Shown: positions 17,156 to 27,892 of the stretch, piece by piece
Numbering within the stretch: position 1 is the stretch's first letter
Layout: every line of letters starts with the position of its first letter
Notes under the pieces: generated by a model
What the model was told of the DNA's origin: nothing
The model's input: the letters and a program-made list of their open reading frames with translations, nothing else
Databases searched by the model: none
Assembly (NCBI RefSeq): GCF_003417465.1
Contig: NZ_QVMV01000020.1
Location: forward strand, 48,098 to 112,097
From: Wenzhouxiangella sp. 15190
GTDB taxonomy: Bacteria; Pseudomonadota; Gammaproteobacteria; Xanthomonadales; Wenzhouxiangellaceae
Length of the DNA stretch: 64,000 nt
Direction of reading: 5' to 3'
Translations under genes and position numbers: made by a program

Positions 17156-17548
17156 ATGATCGTCAAGAAACTGCAGGACATTCTCGGCACCGAGGACGAC
17201 GTCGATACCGAAGGCTGGAACAGCCGCAGGCTCCTGTTGAAGGACGCCGGGATGGGCTATTCGGTGCACGACACCATCATCAAGGAAGGCGCCGAGCTGC
17301 ACATGCACTACAAGAACCATCTCGAGGCGGTTTATCTGATTGAAGGCAAGGGCGAGATCGAGACGGTCGAGGACGGGAAGGTCTATCCGCTGGAAGCCTT
17401 CACCATCTATGCGCTCGACCAGCACGACAAGCACATCCTGCGCGCCAACAAGGGCTCGCACATGCGCATGGTCTGCGTGTTCAACCCGCCGGTCTCCGGC
17501 CGCGAAGTCCACGGCGAAGACGGCGCCTATCCGGCCGATCTCGACTGA
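17156..17548 (+). CDS. ectC: Ectoine synthase
   Basis: Cupin-fold dehydratase that closes the ectoine ring. The 130 residues show [21 protein letters not shown] and [11 protein letters not shown], with the metal and substrate residues of the family. A perfect AGGAGG site precedes the ATG. An intrinsic terminator separates it from ectB, so its level is set by read-through, processing or an unseen promoter. No ectD (ectoine hydroxylase) follows. Confidence 0.97.
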   Translation: MIVKKLQDILGTEDDVDTEGWNSRRLLLKDAGMGYSVHDTIIKEGAELHMHYKNHLEAVYLIEGKGEIETVEDGKVYPLEAFTIYALDQHDKHILRANKGSHMRMVCVFNPPVSGREVHGEDGAYPADLD

Positions 17549-17598
17549 GACGCCGGCGCGTGAAGGTGTGGGAGTGGAACGGGCAGTACCGGGCGTGA

Positions 17599-17627
17599 GC
17601 GGGCGCCAGTCGGCCAACGGCGCCCGC
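17599..17627 (+). terminator. Stem-loop downstream of ectC
   Basis: GCGGGCGCC pairs perfectly with GGCGCCCGC across an 11-base loop, 50 bp after ectC. No T-run follows, so it may be a message-end stabiliser rather than a true intrinsic terminator. The rest of the non-coding stretch 17549-18048 holds nothing else I recognise except the inverted-repeat element at 17827-18036. Confidence 0.4.
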
Positions 17628-17826
17628 AGCTGCTTTAAGCAAGGTGGCGCTTTGGTACCGGCAAGATTGACTGGGTGCCCAGCCTCGATCGCAGCTATCT
17701 ATCCTGCCTTGCCGCATCCGCGAATGCGGTTGTAACGGTGCCCGCCGCCGGGCCGACTTCTGCCCGCTCACGCCCGGCCCGGCACCACCCGTTCTGAAAG
17801 GTGTTATAAACATCCAATCCTCCCCT

Positions 17827-18036
17827 ATGGTGGGTGGGGGTGGCTTTTTTCGGGCAGCGCAGCGCGGAAGCGGGCATCGCGCTCCCCGTATTTCAAGAGG
17901 TTGCACCGGCCAATCGGAGCCTATTTCCTTAAAGCTGCGATGTGGATATGTGGTCGGCACCCAAGAGCCCCCGATAACCAAGGGCTCGACGAGCGCGTTC
18001 GCTGCACTGCCCGAAAAAGCCACCCCCACCCACCAT
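17827..18036. repeat. 210-bp element bounded by 37-38-bp inverted repeats
   Basis: The left arm 17827-17864 starts ATGGTGGGTGGGGGTGGC and ends GGGCAGCGCAGCG; the right arm 18000-18036 is its inverse with only one extra T and one substitution. The arms enclose about 135 bp with no convincing gene. It fills most of the space between ectC and the alkB-like gene. Clear target duplications were not found. It could be a non-autonomous mobile element or a large hairpin. Confidence 0.65.
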
Positions 18037-18048
18037 CCTCACCAACCC

Positions 18049-18717
18049 CTAGCCCGCCTTGCGGAAGGTCAGGTTGATGCGCTGGGCGCCCAATAGCGGG
18101 TGCTCGCCCTCGGGCAGCGGCAGGATACCGTGGTAGCGCAGGCGGTCCGGGCCGCCCCAGACCAGGACATCGCCGTGTTCGAGCAGGAGCCGATCGGGCT
18201 TGTCCTTCCTGCGGAACCCACCCCAAAGAAAGGTCGCCGGCAGGCCGAGTGAAAAAGACACCACCGGATGGGCGTAGTCCCGCTCATCCTTGTCCTGGTG
18301 CAATGACAACTTGGCGCCGGGGCGGTAGCGGTTGATCAGGCAGGCATCCGGCTCGTAGCCCGGGAAGCCGGCGTCTTCTGCGGCAGATCGCGCCAATTCG
18401 CTGAAAAGCCCGGGCATCGCCGGCCAGGGCTGGTCGCTTCGCGGATCGGTCGAGGTGTAGCGATAACCCTTGCGGTCCGTCATCCAGCCGAGTTCCCCGC
18501 AGGAGGTCATTGATACCGACATCTTGTGGCCACCCGGGGTGATCAGGTGACGAAACGGTGCCTGCCGGTTGATTTCGCGGATTGTCTCGACGACGGCTTC
18601 GGCCTGCTCGGTGATGCGTCCGTGAAACAACACGGCGCCTTCGGAGAGACGTTCGGCCGAACCCCTCGTGTCGACGTTGTCAAAAAGTTGACCGGAGGTG
18701 GTCATGCTCGTACCCAT
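18049..18717 (-). CDS. alkB: AlkB-like 2-oxoglutarate/Fe(II) DNA dealkylase
   Basis: Oxidative demethylase repairing 1-methyladenine and 3-methylcytosine. INRYRPGAKLSLHQDKDE gives the HxD iron ligands, the later His lies in LRYHGILPL, and RINLTFR is the 2-oxoglutarate-binding end, all as in AlkB. About 222 residues from the ATG at 18717; an ATG at 18705 is equally possible since neither has a clear ribosome site. Divergent from the serine hydrolase gene. Not EctD, despite being near ectC. Confidence 0.9.
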   Translation of the reverse strand: MGTSMTTSGQLFDNVDTRGSAERLSEGAVLFHGRITEQAEAVVETIREINRQAPFRHLITPGGHKMSVSMTSCGELGWMTDRKGYRYTSTDPRSDQPWPAMPGLFSELARSAAEDAGFPGYEPDACLINRYRPGAKLSLHQDKDERDYAHPVVSFSLGLPATFLWGGFRRKDKPDRLLLEHGDVLVWGGPDRLRYHGILPLPEGEHPLLGAQRINLTFRKAG

Positions 18718-18751
18718 GCAATATTTCACTAGCTACCGAAACCAGGCGGCC

Positions 18752-19750
18752 ATGCAATTACTTGGCCTTTGCTTCATTCTATCGCTGGGTCTGGCGGGCT
18801 CGGTTCAGGCTGGCGAAATTTCGGCGACCGAGCGGCAGGCCATCGTTGACCGTGCGGATTCGATTTCCCGGCTGCACAGCCTGCTGGTGCTGCGTGAAGG
18901 CGAAGCCGTGGTCGAACATGTGCGCACCGGGCCGGGATTGTCGACGCCGGCCAACATCAAGTCCCTGTCCAAGACCGTGCTATCGGCACTGGCCGGCATC
19001 GCCATCGAACGCGGACTGGTCGACGGCACCGATCAGCCGCTTGTAGAACTGCTCGGTTCACGGGTGCCCGATGAAGTAGCACCGGAGGTTCGTGACATCA
19101 CCTTTGGCCATGCACTCTCGCTGCAGACCGGCCTGCGAAAAACCTCCGGGCGTTATTATGGCGCCTGGGTGCAAAGCGAAGACTGGGTCGCGCATGCGCT
19201 GACGCGTCCGATGGTCGATTCACCCGGCGGGCGAATGATCTATTCCACCGGATCGAGCCATCTGGCTGGCGCAGCGCTGGTCGAAGCCAGCGGCCGTTCA
19301 CTTCTGGCGCTGGCGCGCGATTGGCTGGGTGAGCCACTGAATATTCGAGTTCCCGACTGGATGCAGGACCCGCAAGGCATCCACTTCGGTGGCAACGAAA
19401 TGAAGCTGAGCCCACGGGCGTTGGCTCGTTTCGGCGAACTCTATCGCCTGGGGGGTGTGATCGACGGCCGGCGCGTGATTCCCGAATGGTGGATCGAAGC
19501 GTCGTGGACGCCGAGGGGCCGCTCGCCCTGGAGCGGTGATCGCTACGGCTATGGCTGGTTCATCACGCAGCTCGCCGGTGATCGCTCCTACCACGGCCGC
19601 GGCTACGGCGGGCAGGCCCTGTTCGTGATCCCCGACGTGGCTCTCACCATTGTGATCACCTCCGACCCGACCCCGCCATCCCGGGGCGGCGACTTCGATC
19701 GCATCAAACGCCTGGCAGCAAGTATCGTGTCAGCCGCCATGACCGACTAG
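18752..19750 (+). CDS. Exported serine hydrolase, beta-lactamase class C family
   Basis: A 332-residue protein of the serine beta-lactamase / penicillin-binding fold (COG1680 type). The ATG at 18752 gives a signal peptide ending SVQAG. SLSK is the SxxK nucleophile motif, YSTGSS lies at the place of the YxN motif, and YHGRGYGGQ stands for the KTG-like strand. Such proteins are esterases or D-aminopeptidases as often as beta-lactamases; no resistance role can be read from sequence. Confidence 0.85.
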   Translation: MQLLGLCFILSLGLAGSVQAGEISATERQAIVDRADSISRLHSLLVLREGEAVVEHVRTGPGLSTPANIKSLSKTVLSALAGIAIERGLVDGTDQPLVELLGSRVPDEVAPEVRDITFGHALSLQTGLRKTSGRYYGAWVQSEDWVAHALTRPMVDSPGGRMIYSTGSSHLAGAALVEASGRSLLALARDWLGEPLNIRVPDWMQDPQGIHFGGNEMKLSPRALARFGELYRLGGVIDGRRVIPEWWIEASWTPRGRSPWSGDRYGYGWFITQLAGDRSYHGRGYGGQALFVIPDVALTIVITSDPTPPSRGGDFDRIKRLAASIVSAAMTD

Positions 19751-19826
19751 AGTGTTCCCGGCAGCAACCCGCGGATGTGTAGGTCGGCGCCGCATTCTCG
19801 ATGGACGAGCTCTCGTCCTGCCGACT

Positions 19827-21619
<1,793 letters not shown>

Positions 21620-21659
21620 TCACGCGTAGTTGTGTGCGAACAGGGCCGGTCTGTTGTCC

Positions 21660-21679
21660 GTCGCGGATGTAACCGCGAC
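21660..21679 (-). terminator. Hairpin directly after the topA stop
   Basis: GTCGCGG and CCGCGAC pair perfectly over 7 bp across a 6-base loop, starting one base past the topA stop. No T-run. The sequence resembles single REP-type hairpins found after many genes in related bacteria and may end or protect the topA message. Confidence 0.4.
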
Positions 21680-24091
21680 CTACGCCGACGCCTTCTTCTT
21701 TGCGGTCTTCTTCTTCTTTTTCGAAGACTTTTTCTTTGTCGCTTTCTTCTTGCCGGTCTTCTTGGCCGCCGACTTCTTGCCGCCGGCCTTCTTCTTGCCC
21801 TTCTTGCCGAACTTGCCGCGGCTGCCCTTGGGAGGCGCCTCGGCCAGCATCTTCTGGCATTCCTCGAGGGTCAGTTTCTCCGGCTCCTGGTCCTTGGGTA
21901 CGCTGGCATTGCGCTTGCCGTCGGTCACGAACGGACCGTAGCGGCCCTTGAGCACCTGGATGCCCTCGTCGCTGAATTCCTGGATGATGCGTTCCTTCAT
22001 CCGCTGCTTGTGTTCGGCAACGAGTTCCAAGGCCTGGTCGAGCGTCACTTCGTGCGGGTCGTGTTCCTTGAGCGAGACGAAGTTGCGCTGGCCATAGCGA
22101 ATATAGGGGCCGAAGCGGCCGATATTGGCCTGCACCGGTTCGCCCTCGGGCGTCTCGCCCAGGTGGCGCGGCAGCTTGAACAGCTCCAGCGCTTCCTCGA
22201 GCGTGATGGTGTCCATCTTCTGGCCCGGGCGCAGGCCGGCGAATTGCGGCTTTTCATCGTCCTCGGCGCTGCCGATCTGGGCGAAGGGTCCGTAGCGGCC
22301 CAGACGCACGATGACCGGCTTGCCGGTCTTGGGGTCGGTGCCGAGTTCCCGCGCCTGCTGGGCTTCCTTGCGGCTGACGGTCTCGTCCTTTTCCTTGACG
22401 CGATCGATGAACGGCTGCCAGAACTCTTCCAGCAGCGGCACCCAGTCGTGCTCGCCGCGCGAGATGGCGTCGAGTTCATCCTCGAGCCGGGCGGTGAAGT
22501 CGTAGTCGACGTAGCGGTCGAAGTGTTGCGACAGGAACTTGGCTACTACCCGACCGGTGGACGTCGGCGTGAAGCGCCGGTTTTCGAGCTCGACATACTC
22601 GCGATCCTTCAGGGTCTGGATGATCGAGGCATAGGTCGAAGGTCGGCCGATGCCGTATTCCTCCAGCGTCTTGACCAGGCTGGCTTCGGAAAAGCGCGGC
22701 GGCGGCTCGGTGAAATGCTGTTCGGTCCGAACCCGGATAAGCGGGATCTCGTCGCCCTCGTTGATCTCGGGCAGGCGCGTGTCGGCCTCCGTACGCGAGT
22801 CGCCGTAGACCTTCAAAAAGCCCGGTTCGATCAGGGTCGAGCCTGAGGCGCGGAAGGTGGTGTCGCCGACGTCTAACTCGGCGCTGACCGTATCGTAGAC
22901 GGCCGGAATCATCTGGCTGGCTACGGCACGGTTCCAGATCAGCTCGTAGAGTCGGTACTGGTCATCGCTGAGGTAGTTTCTCAACTTGATCGGGGTCAGC
23001 GTCGCCGATGTCGGCCGGATGGCCTCGTGGGCCTCCTGCGCGTTCTTGGACTTCGACTGGTAGAAATTGGGTTTCTCAGGCGCCAGCTTTTCGCCGAATT
23101 CCGAGGCGATGGTCTTTCGAATCTCGTTGATCGCCTCGCCGGCGAGCGAAACGGAGTCGGTTCGCATGTAGGTAATCAGGCCCTGGCTGCCGCTGCCGGT
23201 GTCGACCCCCTCGTAGAGCTGCTGGGCAATGCGCATGGTGCGCTGGGTCGTGAAGCGCAGTCGGCGCGCGGCTTCCTGCTGCAGCGTCGAGGTGATGAAG
23301 GGCGGCTGCGGTCGGCGCCGGCGCTGGCTCTTCTTGACGCGGGCGACCTTGAAGCGGCCGTCGGCGGCCGACTCGACCTGCGTCTTGAGCTTGCCGGCCT
23401 GTTCCTGGTCGGTAATGTCGAACTGTTCGAGCTTCTTGCCGTCGAGCTTGACCAGGTTGGCGTTGAATGCTTCGTCCTCGTTCTCACCGAGGTCGGCCTC
23501 GATGGTCCAGTATTCCTGCGGGTCGAACTTCTCGATCTCTTCTTCGCGTTCGACGATCATGCGCAGCGCCGGCGACTGGACGCGGCCGGCAGACAGCCCG
23601 CGGCGCACCTTCTTCCACAACAGCGGCGAGAGATTGAAGCCGACCAGGTAGTCGAGCGCGCGTCGCGCCTGCTGGGCGTCGACCAGGGATTCGGCCAGGT
23701 CGCGCGGCTCTTCCAGCGCCTTCTTGATGGCGCGCTCGGTGATTTCGGAGAACACGACCCTTTTGACCGGTTTGCCGGAATTGACGCCGCGTTGCTTGAG
23801 GATCTCGGCAATATGCCAGGAGATCGCTTCACCTTCTCGGTCGAGGTCGGTCGCGAGATAGACCGCATCGGCCTTCTTCGCGGCCGCGACGATCTTGTCG
23901 ACGTGCTTTTTGTTGCGCTCGATGATGTCATAGCGCATGGCGAACCCGTTTTCGGGATCGACCGCGCCCTCCTTGGGCACCAGGTCGCGCACGTGACCAT
24001 AGGAAGCCAGTACCTGGAAATCGGGCCCCAGGTACTTGTTGATGGTGGTCGCCTTGGCGGGCGATTCGACAATCAGCAGATTTTTTGACAT
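21680..24091 (-). CDS. topA: DNA topoisomerase I
   Basis: Type IA topoisomerase that relaxes negative supercoils. LLIVESPAKATTINKYLG opens the Toprim domain, LATDLDREGEAISWHI carries its metal-binding acids, and YGIGRPSTYASIIQTL holds the catalytic Tyr. After the core come at least three glycine/tyrosine repeats (LGRYGPF, IGRFGPY, LKGRYGPF) instead of Cys4 zinc fingers, then a tail of about 45 residues that is mostly Lys and Ala, probably for non-specific DNA binding. 803 residues. Confidence 0.97.
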   Translation of the reverse strand: MSKNLLIVESPAKATTINKYLGPDFQVLASYGHVRDLVPKEGAVDPENGFAMRYDIIERNKKHVDKIVAAAKKADAVYLATDLDREGEAISWHIAEILKQRGVNSGKPVKRVVFSEITERAIKKALEEPRDLAESLVDAQQARRALDYLVGFNLSPLLWKKVRRGLSAGRVQSPALRMIVEREEEIEKFDPQEYWTIEADLGENEDEAFNANLVKLDGKKLEQFDITDQEQAGKLKTQVESAADGRFKVARVKKSQRRRRPQPPFITSTLQQEAARRLRFTTQRTMRIAQQLYEGVDTGSGSQGLITYMRTDSVSLAGEAINEIRKTIASEFGEKLAPEKPNFYQSKSKNAQEAHEAIRPTSATLTPIKLRNYLSDDQYRLYELIWNRAVASQMIPAVYDTVSAELDVGDTTFRASGSTLIEPGFLKVYGDSRTEADTRLPEINEGDEIPLIRVRTEQHFTEPPPRFSEASLVKTLEEYGIGRPSTYASIIQTLKDREYVELENRRFTPTSTGRVVAKFLSQHFDRYVDYDFTARLEDELDAISRGEHDWVPLLEEFWQPFIDRVKEKDETVSRKEAQQARELGTDPKTGKPVIVRLGRYGPFAQIGSAEDDEKPQFAGLRPGQKMDTITLEEALELFKLPRHLGETPEGEPVQANIGRFGPYIRYGQRNFVSLKEHDPHEVTLDQALELVAEHKQRMKERIIQEFSDEGIQVLKGRYGPFVTDGKRNASVPKDQEPEKLTLEECQKMLAEAPPKGSRGKFGKKGKKKAGGKKSAAKKTGKKKATKKKSSKKKKKTAKKKASA

Positions 24092-24165
24092 GTGGTTCTT
24101 TCTGTTTGCGCTAGTGCCGGTTACGGGCCAGCGGCGAAATCAGTGGAGGGCCCTTGCCCCTTGGG

Positions 24166-24341
24166 AAGAAAATAGAAAATAGAAAATAGTTAATAGAGGG
24201 TGGCTTTCGGGAGGCCTGATGGTTATTCCCGGGAAGTCGCCTATTGCGCTGAAAGGTGCCAAGTCACTTCCCGGCGTCAATTGGCTCTTCGAAGCAAATC
24301 TATTTTCTATTTTCTATTTACTATTTTCTCGTGTCTATTCT
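24166..24341. repeat. Inverted arrays of the heptamer TAGAAAA
   Basis: Five consecutive 7-nt units of TAGAAAA type occupy 24166-24200 and six units of the reverse complement type (CTATTTT) occupy 24300-24341, all in strict 7-nt steps. The 99 bp between hold a smaller inverted pair around TTCCCGGGAA. This accounts for most of the 312-bp non-coding gap between topA and smg. The same heptad plan recurs at 37064, 39676 and 54148. Confidence 0.85.
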
Positions 24342-24403
24342 CTCCTCAACTCGGCGAGGGCGGCAAATCCAGCCATGGCCCCGGCACGGCAAGGTGCCCG
24401 ACC

Positions 24404-24880
24404 TCAGTGCCGATACTCTCCCTCCTCGTCGAACATCATTTCTTCCATCCAGGCGTAGTTGGCTTCCTGGCCCGGCTGGTTGAACAGCACCATCAGGATG
24501 ACCCATTTGACATCCTCGAGGTTGATGTCGTCGGTTTCCAGCGCGGACAAGCGGTCGATGACCATTTCGCGACGAAGCGGGTCGAGTACGCCGACATTTT
24601 CCAGGTACAGGATGAATCCGCGGGCGTTGACGTCCAGGCGCCGGCTCTCGTCCTCGGTGAAGACCCGGATGGGGTTGCTCTCGTGTCCGCCCAGTTCGGG
24701 CAGCCTGCGCTGCTCGGCCAGTCCGTCGAGCCACGCGAAAGCGCGATCGATCTCTGCGCCCGAAAAGCCGGCTTCCTCGAGACTTTCGCTCAGGGAATCG
24801 CGGTCGGGCTCCTCCTCCGGTTCATCATAGATGTAATTCTCGAAGAGATACATCAGCAGGTCGAGCACGTTTTCCTTCAT
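24404..24880 (-). CDS. smg: Smg protein (DUF494)
   Basis: Conserved 158-residue acidic protein of unknown function. ENVLDLLMYLFENYI and DVKWVILMVLFNQPGQE are the typical ends of the DUF494 family. It lies directly after dprA (12-bp gap), the usual pairing in gammaproteobacteria, between dprA and topA. Confidence 0.93.
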   Translation of the reverse strand: MKENVLDLLMYLFENYIYDEPEEEPDRDSLSESLEEAGFSGAEIDRAFAWLDGLAEQRRLPELGGHESNPIRVFTEDESRRLDVNARGFILYLENVGVLDPLRREMVIDRLSALETDDINLEDVKWVILMVLFNQPGQEANYAWMEEMMFDEEGEYRH

Positions 24881-24892
24881 TCACTTCCTTCC

Positions 24893-26041
24893 TCAGGCAT
24901 TGCGACTGTAGCGGCCGCCGGCGTGTGCGCTGACTTGACCGTCCAGTTCCAGCATCAGCAGCATCGAGGATACCGCCGCGGGCGTCAACTGTGAGCGCTC
25001 GATGATTTCGTCAACCGGGGTGGGGTCGAATCCGACGGCTTCGAGCAGTCGCTCGTATTCGGGATCATCCTTCATATGCGGTGGCTTGGACGATTCCTCA
25101 AGGCCAACGCGCACATCGGCCGGCTGTGGCGCCAGCAGATGCTCGATCTCCTCGGCCAGTTCCCGCGCCAAGGGGGCCAGGTCCCCGGCGACCTCGTCGG
25201 CGGTCTCGACCAGCCGCGCCCCGTCTCGAATCAGCCGGTGACAGCCGCGCGAGAGCGGGTTGTGGACCGAGCCGGGGATGGCGAAAACCTCGCGTCCCTG
25301 CTCATTGGCCAGTCGGGCGGTGATCAGTGATCCGCTCTTGAGGCTGGCTTCGACCACCAGTACACCCAGGCTCATGCCGGAAATGATGCGGTTGCGCGCC
25401 GGAAAGTTGCCTTTCAGCGGGCCGATGCCCGGCGGAAACTGGCTGACCAGGGCTCCGGATTCGGCGATCCGGCGCGCCAGGTCGCGGTGCCGGGCCGGAT
25501 AGACCTGGTCGAGCCCGGTGCCCGCCACGGCAATCGTCGCACCCCCGGCATCCAGGCAGCCGGCGTGTGCCATCCCGTCGACGCCCTCGGCCAGCCCGCT
25601 GGTGATCGTGAAGCCGGTCCTCGCCAGGGTGGCGGCAAAGGAGCGGGCATGCCGAAGGCCGCCCGAACTGGCGTTGCGGCTGCCGACGATGGCGATCTGG
25701 GGGGTGACCAGGGCGTTGGCGTCACCGGCGACGAACAGGGCGATGGGCGCGTCGGGAATGCGTTTGAGCAGGGGGGGATAGAGCGGGTCGTCGCGGGTGA
25801 CCAGCCACCGCCGATCGCCGGAAAGCCAGTCGAGGCAGTGCTCCAGTTTGTCCTCGTCGGGGCGACGGAGTTGCTCGATATACTTGCCGGACAATCCGGC
25901 CTCGCGCAATGCCTGGTCACTGGCATCATGCCAGTCGATCGGGCTGGCGAAGCGTTCTTCCAGCGCGGCGAAACGTTTCGGCCCGAGCCCGTCGACGAGG
26001 ACGAGGCTCAGCCAGTCCCGGGCATGCTCCGGTGCGGGCAC
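24893..26041 (-). CDS. dprA: DNA-processing protein DprA
   Basis: Loads RecA onto incoming single-stranded DNA in natural transformation. IAIVGSRNASSGGLRHARSFA, SGLAEGVDGMAHAGCL and GMSLGVLVVEASLKSGSLITA are the Rossmann-fold signatures; a winged-helix DprA tail follows at the C terminus. I use the GTG at 26041, 11 bases after the upstream stop and preceded by AGAGG; a frame extension to 26128 would overlap the LysM gene by 77 bp. 382 residues. Confidence 0.94.
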   Translation of the reverse strand: MPAPEHARDWLSLVLVDGLGPKRFAALEERFASPIDWHDASDQALREAGLSGKYIEQLRRPDEDKLEHCLDWLSGDRRWLVTRDDPLYPPLLKRIPDAPIALFVAGDANALVTPQIAIVGSRNASSGGLRHARSFAATLARTGFTITSGLAEGVDGMAHAGCLDAGGATIAVAGTGLDQVYPARHRDLARRIAESGALVSQFPPGIGPLKGNFPARNRIISGMSLGVLVVEASLKSGSLITARLANEQGREVFAIPGSVHNPLSRGCHRLIRDGARLVETADEVAGDLAPLARELAEEIEHLLAPQPADVRVGLEESSKPPHMKDDPEYERLLEAVGFDPTPVDEIIERSQLTPAAVSSMLLMLELDGQVSAHAGGRYSRNA

Positions 26042-26051
26042 GGCCTCTGGA

Positions 26052-27248
26052 TCAGAGTTTCCGGTCGGGGTGTGCGAGGATGTCGTCGACCTTGATCGTG
26101 TTGGCGCTACCCTCGAGCACGATGGCATAACTGACCCGCTCGAAGGGGCGGAAGACCATGATCCGGCCCGCGAACTCGTCGGGCAGGTCGACGTAGCGCT
26201 TTTCCGGCTCGCGGAAGGCCGCCCGACTCATCAGCGGGTAGTTTCTTTCGTCCCGGATTCGTTCACCCGGGCGGAAGGCCGAGAACATGTGGCCGGACTG
26301 GACACCGTCAGCCGTGCCCTTGTTGATGGCCACGATCTGGTAGTGCCCGGCGCCGTAGCGGTTGTTGGCGATCGCGATCACCCGCCCGTCGTCCGGGATC
26401 GAATCCATGGCCCGCGGATGGAAAGTGGCGTCGTAGACGTGATTGTCGATCGGCAGTACCCGATCGCCCGCCATCGTTGCCTTGCGACCGGAGAGAATTT
26501 CGAGGGTGGTCGGGTCGCCGGTCTTCACGACACGGGCGCGCGCCGTTTCCCAGAGCTCGTAGCCGATGATCGGGTAGTTGAAACGATCGATCTGGCCGAT
26601 GGTCCCTCGCCAGAAAGAACTCATCGGGCGCATGTCAGAGCGGACCGCACCACCGCGCGACTGGATGCGGTTGACCCGGAGATCCTTGTCGTTGTTCGGA
26701 TTGGCGCTACGGTCCTCGAATTGATGGCTGACGCGCGCCAGCATGACTTCCTCGCCCACCGCGACGTCGTCGAGCCCCCGCACGTAGGTATGGTCGCCCG
26801 GTCCGGACAGCACGCGCTGTTCGTTGTTGGCGATGACGTAGGGCAATTGTTCGTAGGCCTCGGCCGAGACGATCCTGGGGTTGCGCAGGAACGTTTCGAT
26901 CGCGTCGAGCGGAATGGTGGAGATCGGCCCCTCGACCGGCTCGCGCCGGATTTCGGGCGACAGGCGTCGCACCGAGTCATCGACCGTCAGGCGCGGTTCG
27001 CCGTCGACGAACGACAGCGAAATGACGTCACCGGGATAGATCAGGTGCGGATTCTCGACTTGCGGATTGGCGTCCCAAATGGCCGGCCATTGCCACGGCC
27101 GGGTCAGGAAACGACCAGCGATGTCCCAGAGCGTGTCCCCCTCCTTTACGACATACTCGCGAGGATGATCCTCGCGCAGTTCCACGTCCTGAGCCTGTAC
27201 AGTGAACGCCGCCAGTATAATGACGGTCAGAAATATTAAGCGTTTCAC
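26052..27248 (-). CDS. Exported LysM-domain protein
   Basis: A 398-residue exported protein. The GTG at 27248 has GGAGGG nine bases upstream and gives a signal peptide ending TVQAQ, so I prefer it to the ATG at 27275. A single LysM domain (YVVKEGDTLWDIAGRFL to HLIYPGDVISL) near residues 30-80 should bind peptidoglycan. The rest has no motif I know. This type of gene sits upstream of dprA and divergent from def in many gammaproteobacteria. Confidence 0.9.
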   Translation of the reverse strand: MKRLIFLTVIILAAFTVQAQDVELREDHPREYVVKEGDTLWDIAGRFLTRPWQWPAIWDANPQVENPHLIYPGDVISLSFVDGEPRLTVDDSVRRLSPEIRREPVEGPISTIPLDAIETFLRNPRIVSAEAYEQLPYVIANNEQRVLSGPGDHTYVRGLDDVAVGEEVMLARVSHQFEDRSANPNNDKDLRVNRIQSRGGAVRSDMRPMSSFWRGTIGQIDRFNYPIIGYELWETARARVVKTGDPTTLEILSGRKATMAGDRVLPIDNHVYDATFHPRAMDSIPDDGRVIAIANNRYGAGHYQIVAINKGTADGVQSGHMFSAFRPGERIRDERNYPLMSRAAFREPEKRYVDLPDEFAGRIMVFRPFERVSYAIVLEGSANTIKVDDILAHPDRKL

Positions 27249-27350
27249 GGAGCGACTCCCTCCAGCAATGCCCACAGGCTTGATTTTTCGCAGACTATCA
27301 TAAACATTATCATTGCAAAACGCACCCTTAAGTGGTTTTCTTAAATTCTC

Positions 27351-27866
27351 ATGTCAAAACTCAAGATTCTCGAATACCCCGATCCCCGCCTGCGACGCGT
27401 CGCCCGGCCGGTTGAATCCGTCGGCGAACGCGAGCGCAAGCTGGCCGAAGACATGCTCGAAACCATGTATGACGCGCGTGGTATCGGCCTGGCGGCGACC
27501 CAGGTCGACGAAGACATCCGCGTGGTCGTGATGGACCTCAGCGAGGACCGTGACGAACCGCAGGTGTTCATCAATCCCGAGATCACCGATCGCAGCGGCA
27601 GTCAGTCCTGCGAGGAAGGCTGCCTGTCCGTACCCGGTTTCTACGCCGAAGTGACGCGGCCGGAGAACGTGAGCGTGCGAGCGCTCGACATCGACGGAAA
27701 GCCCTACGAGGTGGACGCCGACGGTCTGCTGGCGGTGTGCATCCAGCATGAGATCGATCATCTCGACGGCAAGATGTTCATCGATTACCTCTCGCCGCTC
27801 AAGCGCCGCATGATCGGCAAGAAGCTGCGCAAGCAGCAAAGCAGCCGCGAAAAAGTCACGGCGTAG
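27351..27866 (+). CDS. def: Peptide deformylase
   Basis: Removes the formyl group from new proteins. [17 protein letters not shown] and [12 protein letters not shown] are the three metal/active-site motifs (Cys, two His, catalytic Glu). 171 residues. First gene of the def-fmt-rsmB operon, divergent from the LysM gene. Confidence 0.98.
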   Translation: MSKLKILEYPDPRLRRVARPVESVGERERKLAEDMLETMYDARGIGLAATQVDEDIRVVVMDLSEDRDEPQVFINPEITDRSGSQSCEEGCLSVPGFYAEVTRPENVSVRALDIDGKPYEVDADGLLAVCIQHEIDHLDGKMFIDYLSPLKRRMIGKKLRKQQSSREKVTA

Positions 27867-27892
27867 CCCGCAGATTGCACCAGCGTGCGTAT

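Noticed and set aside
17481-18029. A 182-codon minus-strand reading frame between ectC and alkB
   Set aside because: It runs through both arms of the inverted-repeat element and into the hairpin after ectC, lacks a ribosome site and any domain, and is best explained as chance in high-GC DNA.
18049-18717. Ectoine hydroxylase EctD, as a 2-oxoglutarate oxygenase near ectC
   Set aside because: Motifs and size are those of AlkB, and the gene faces away from the ectoine operon.
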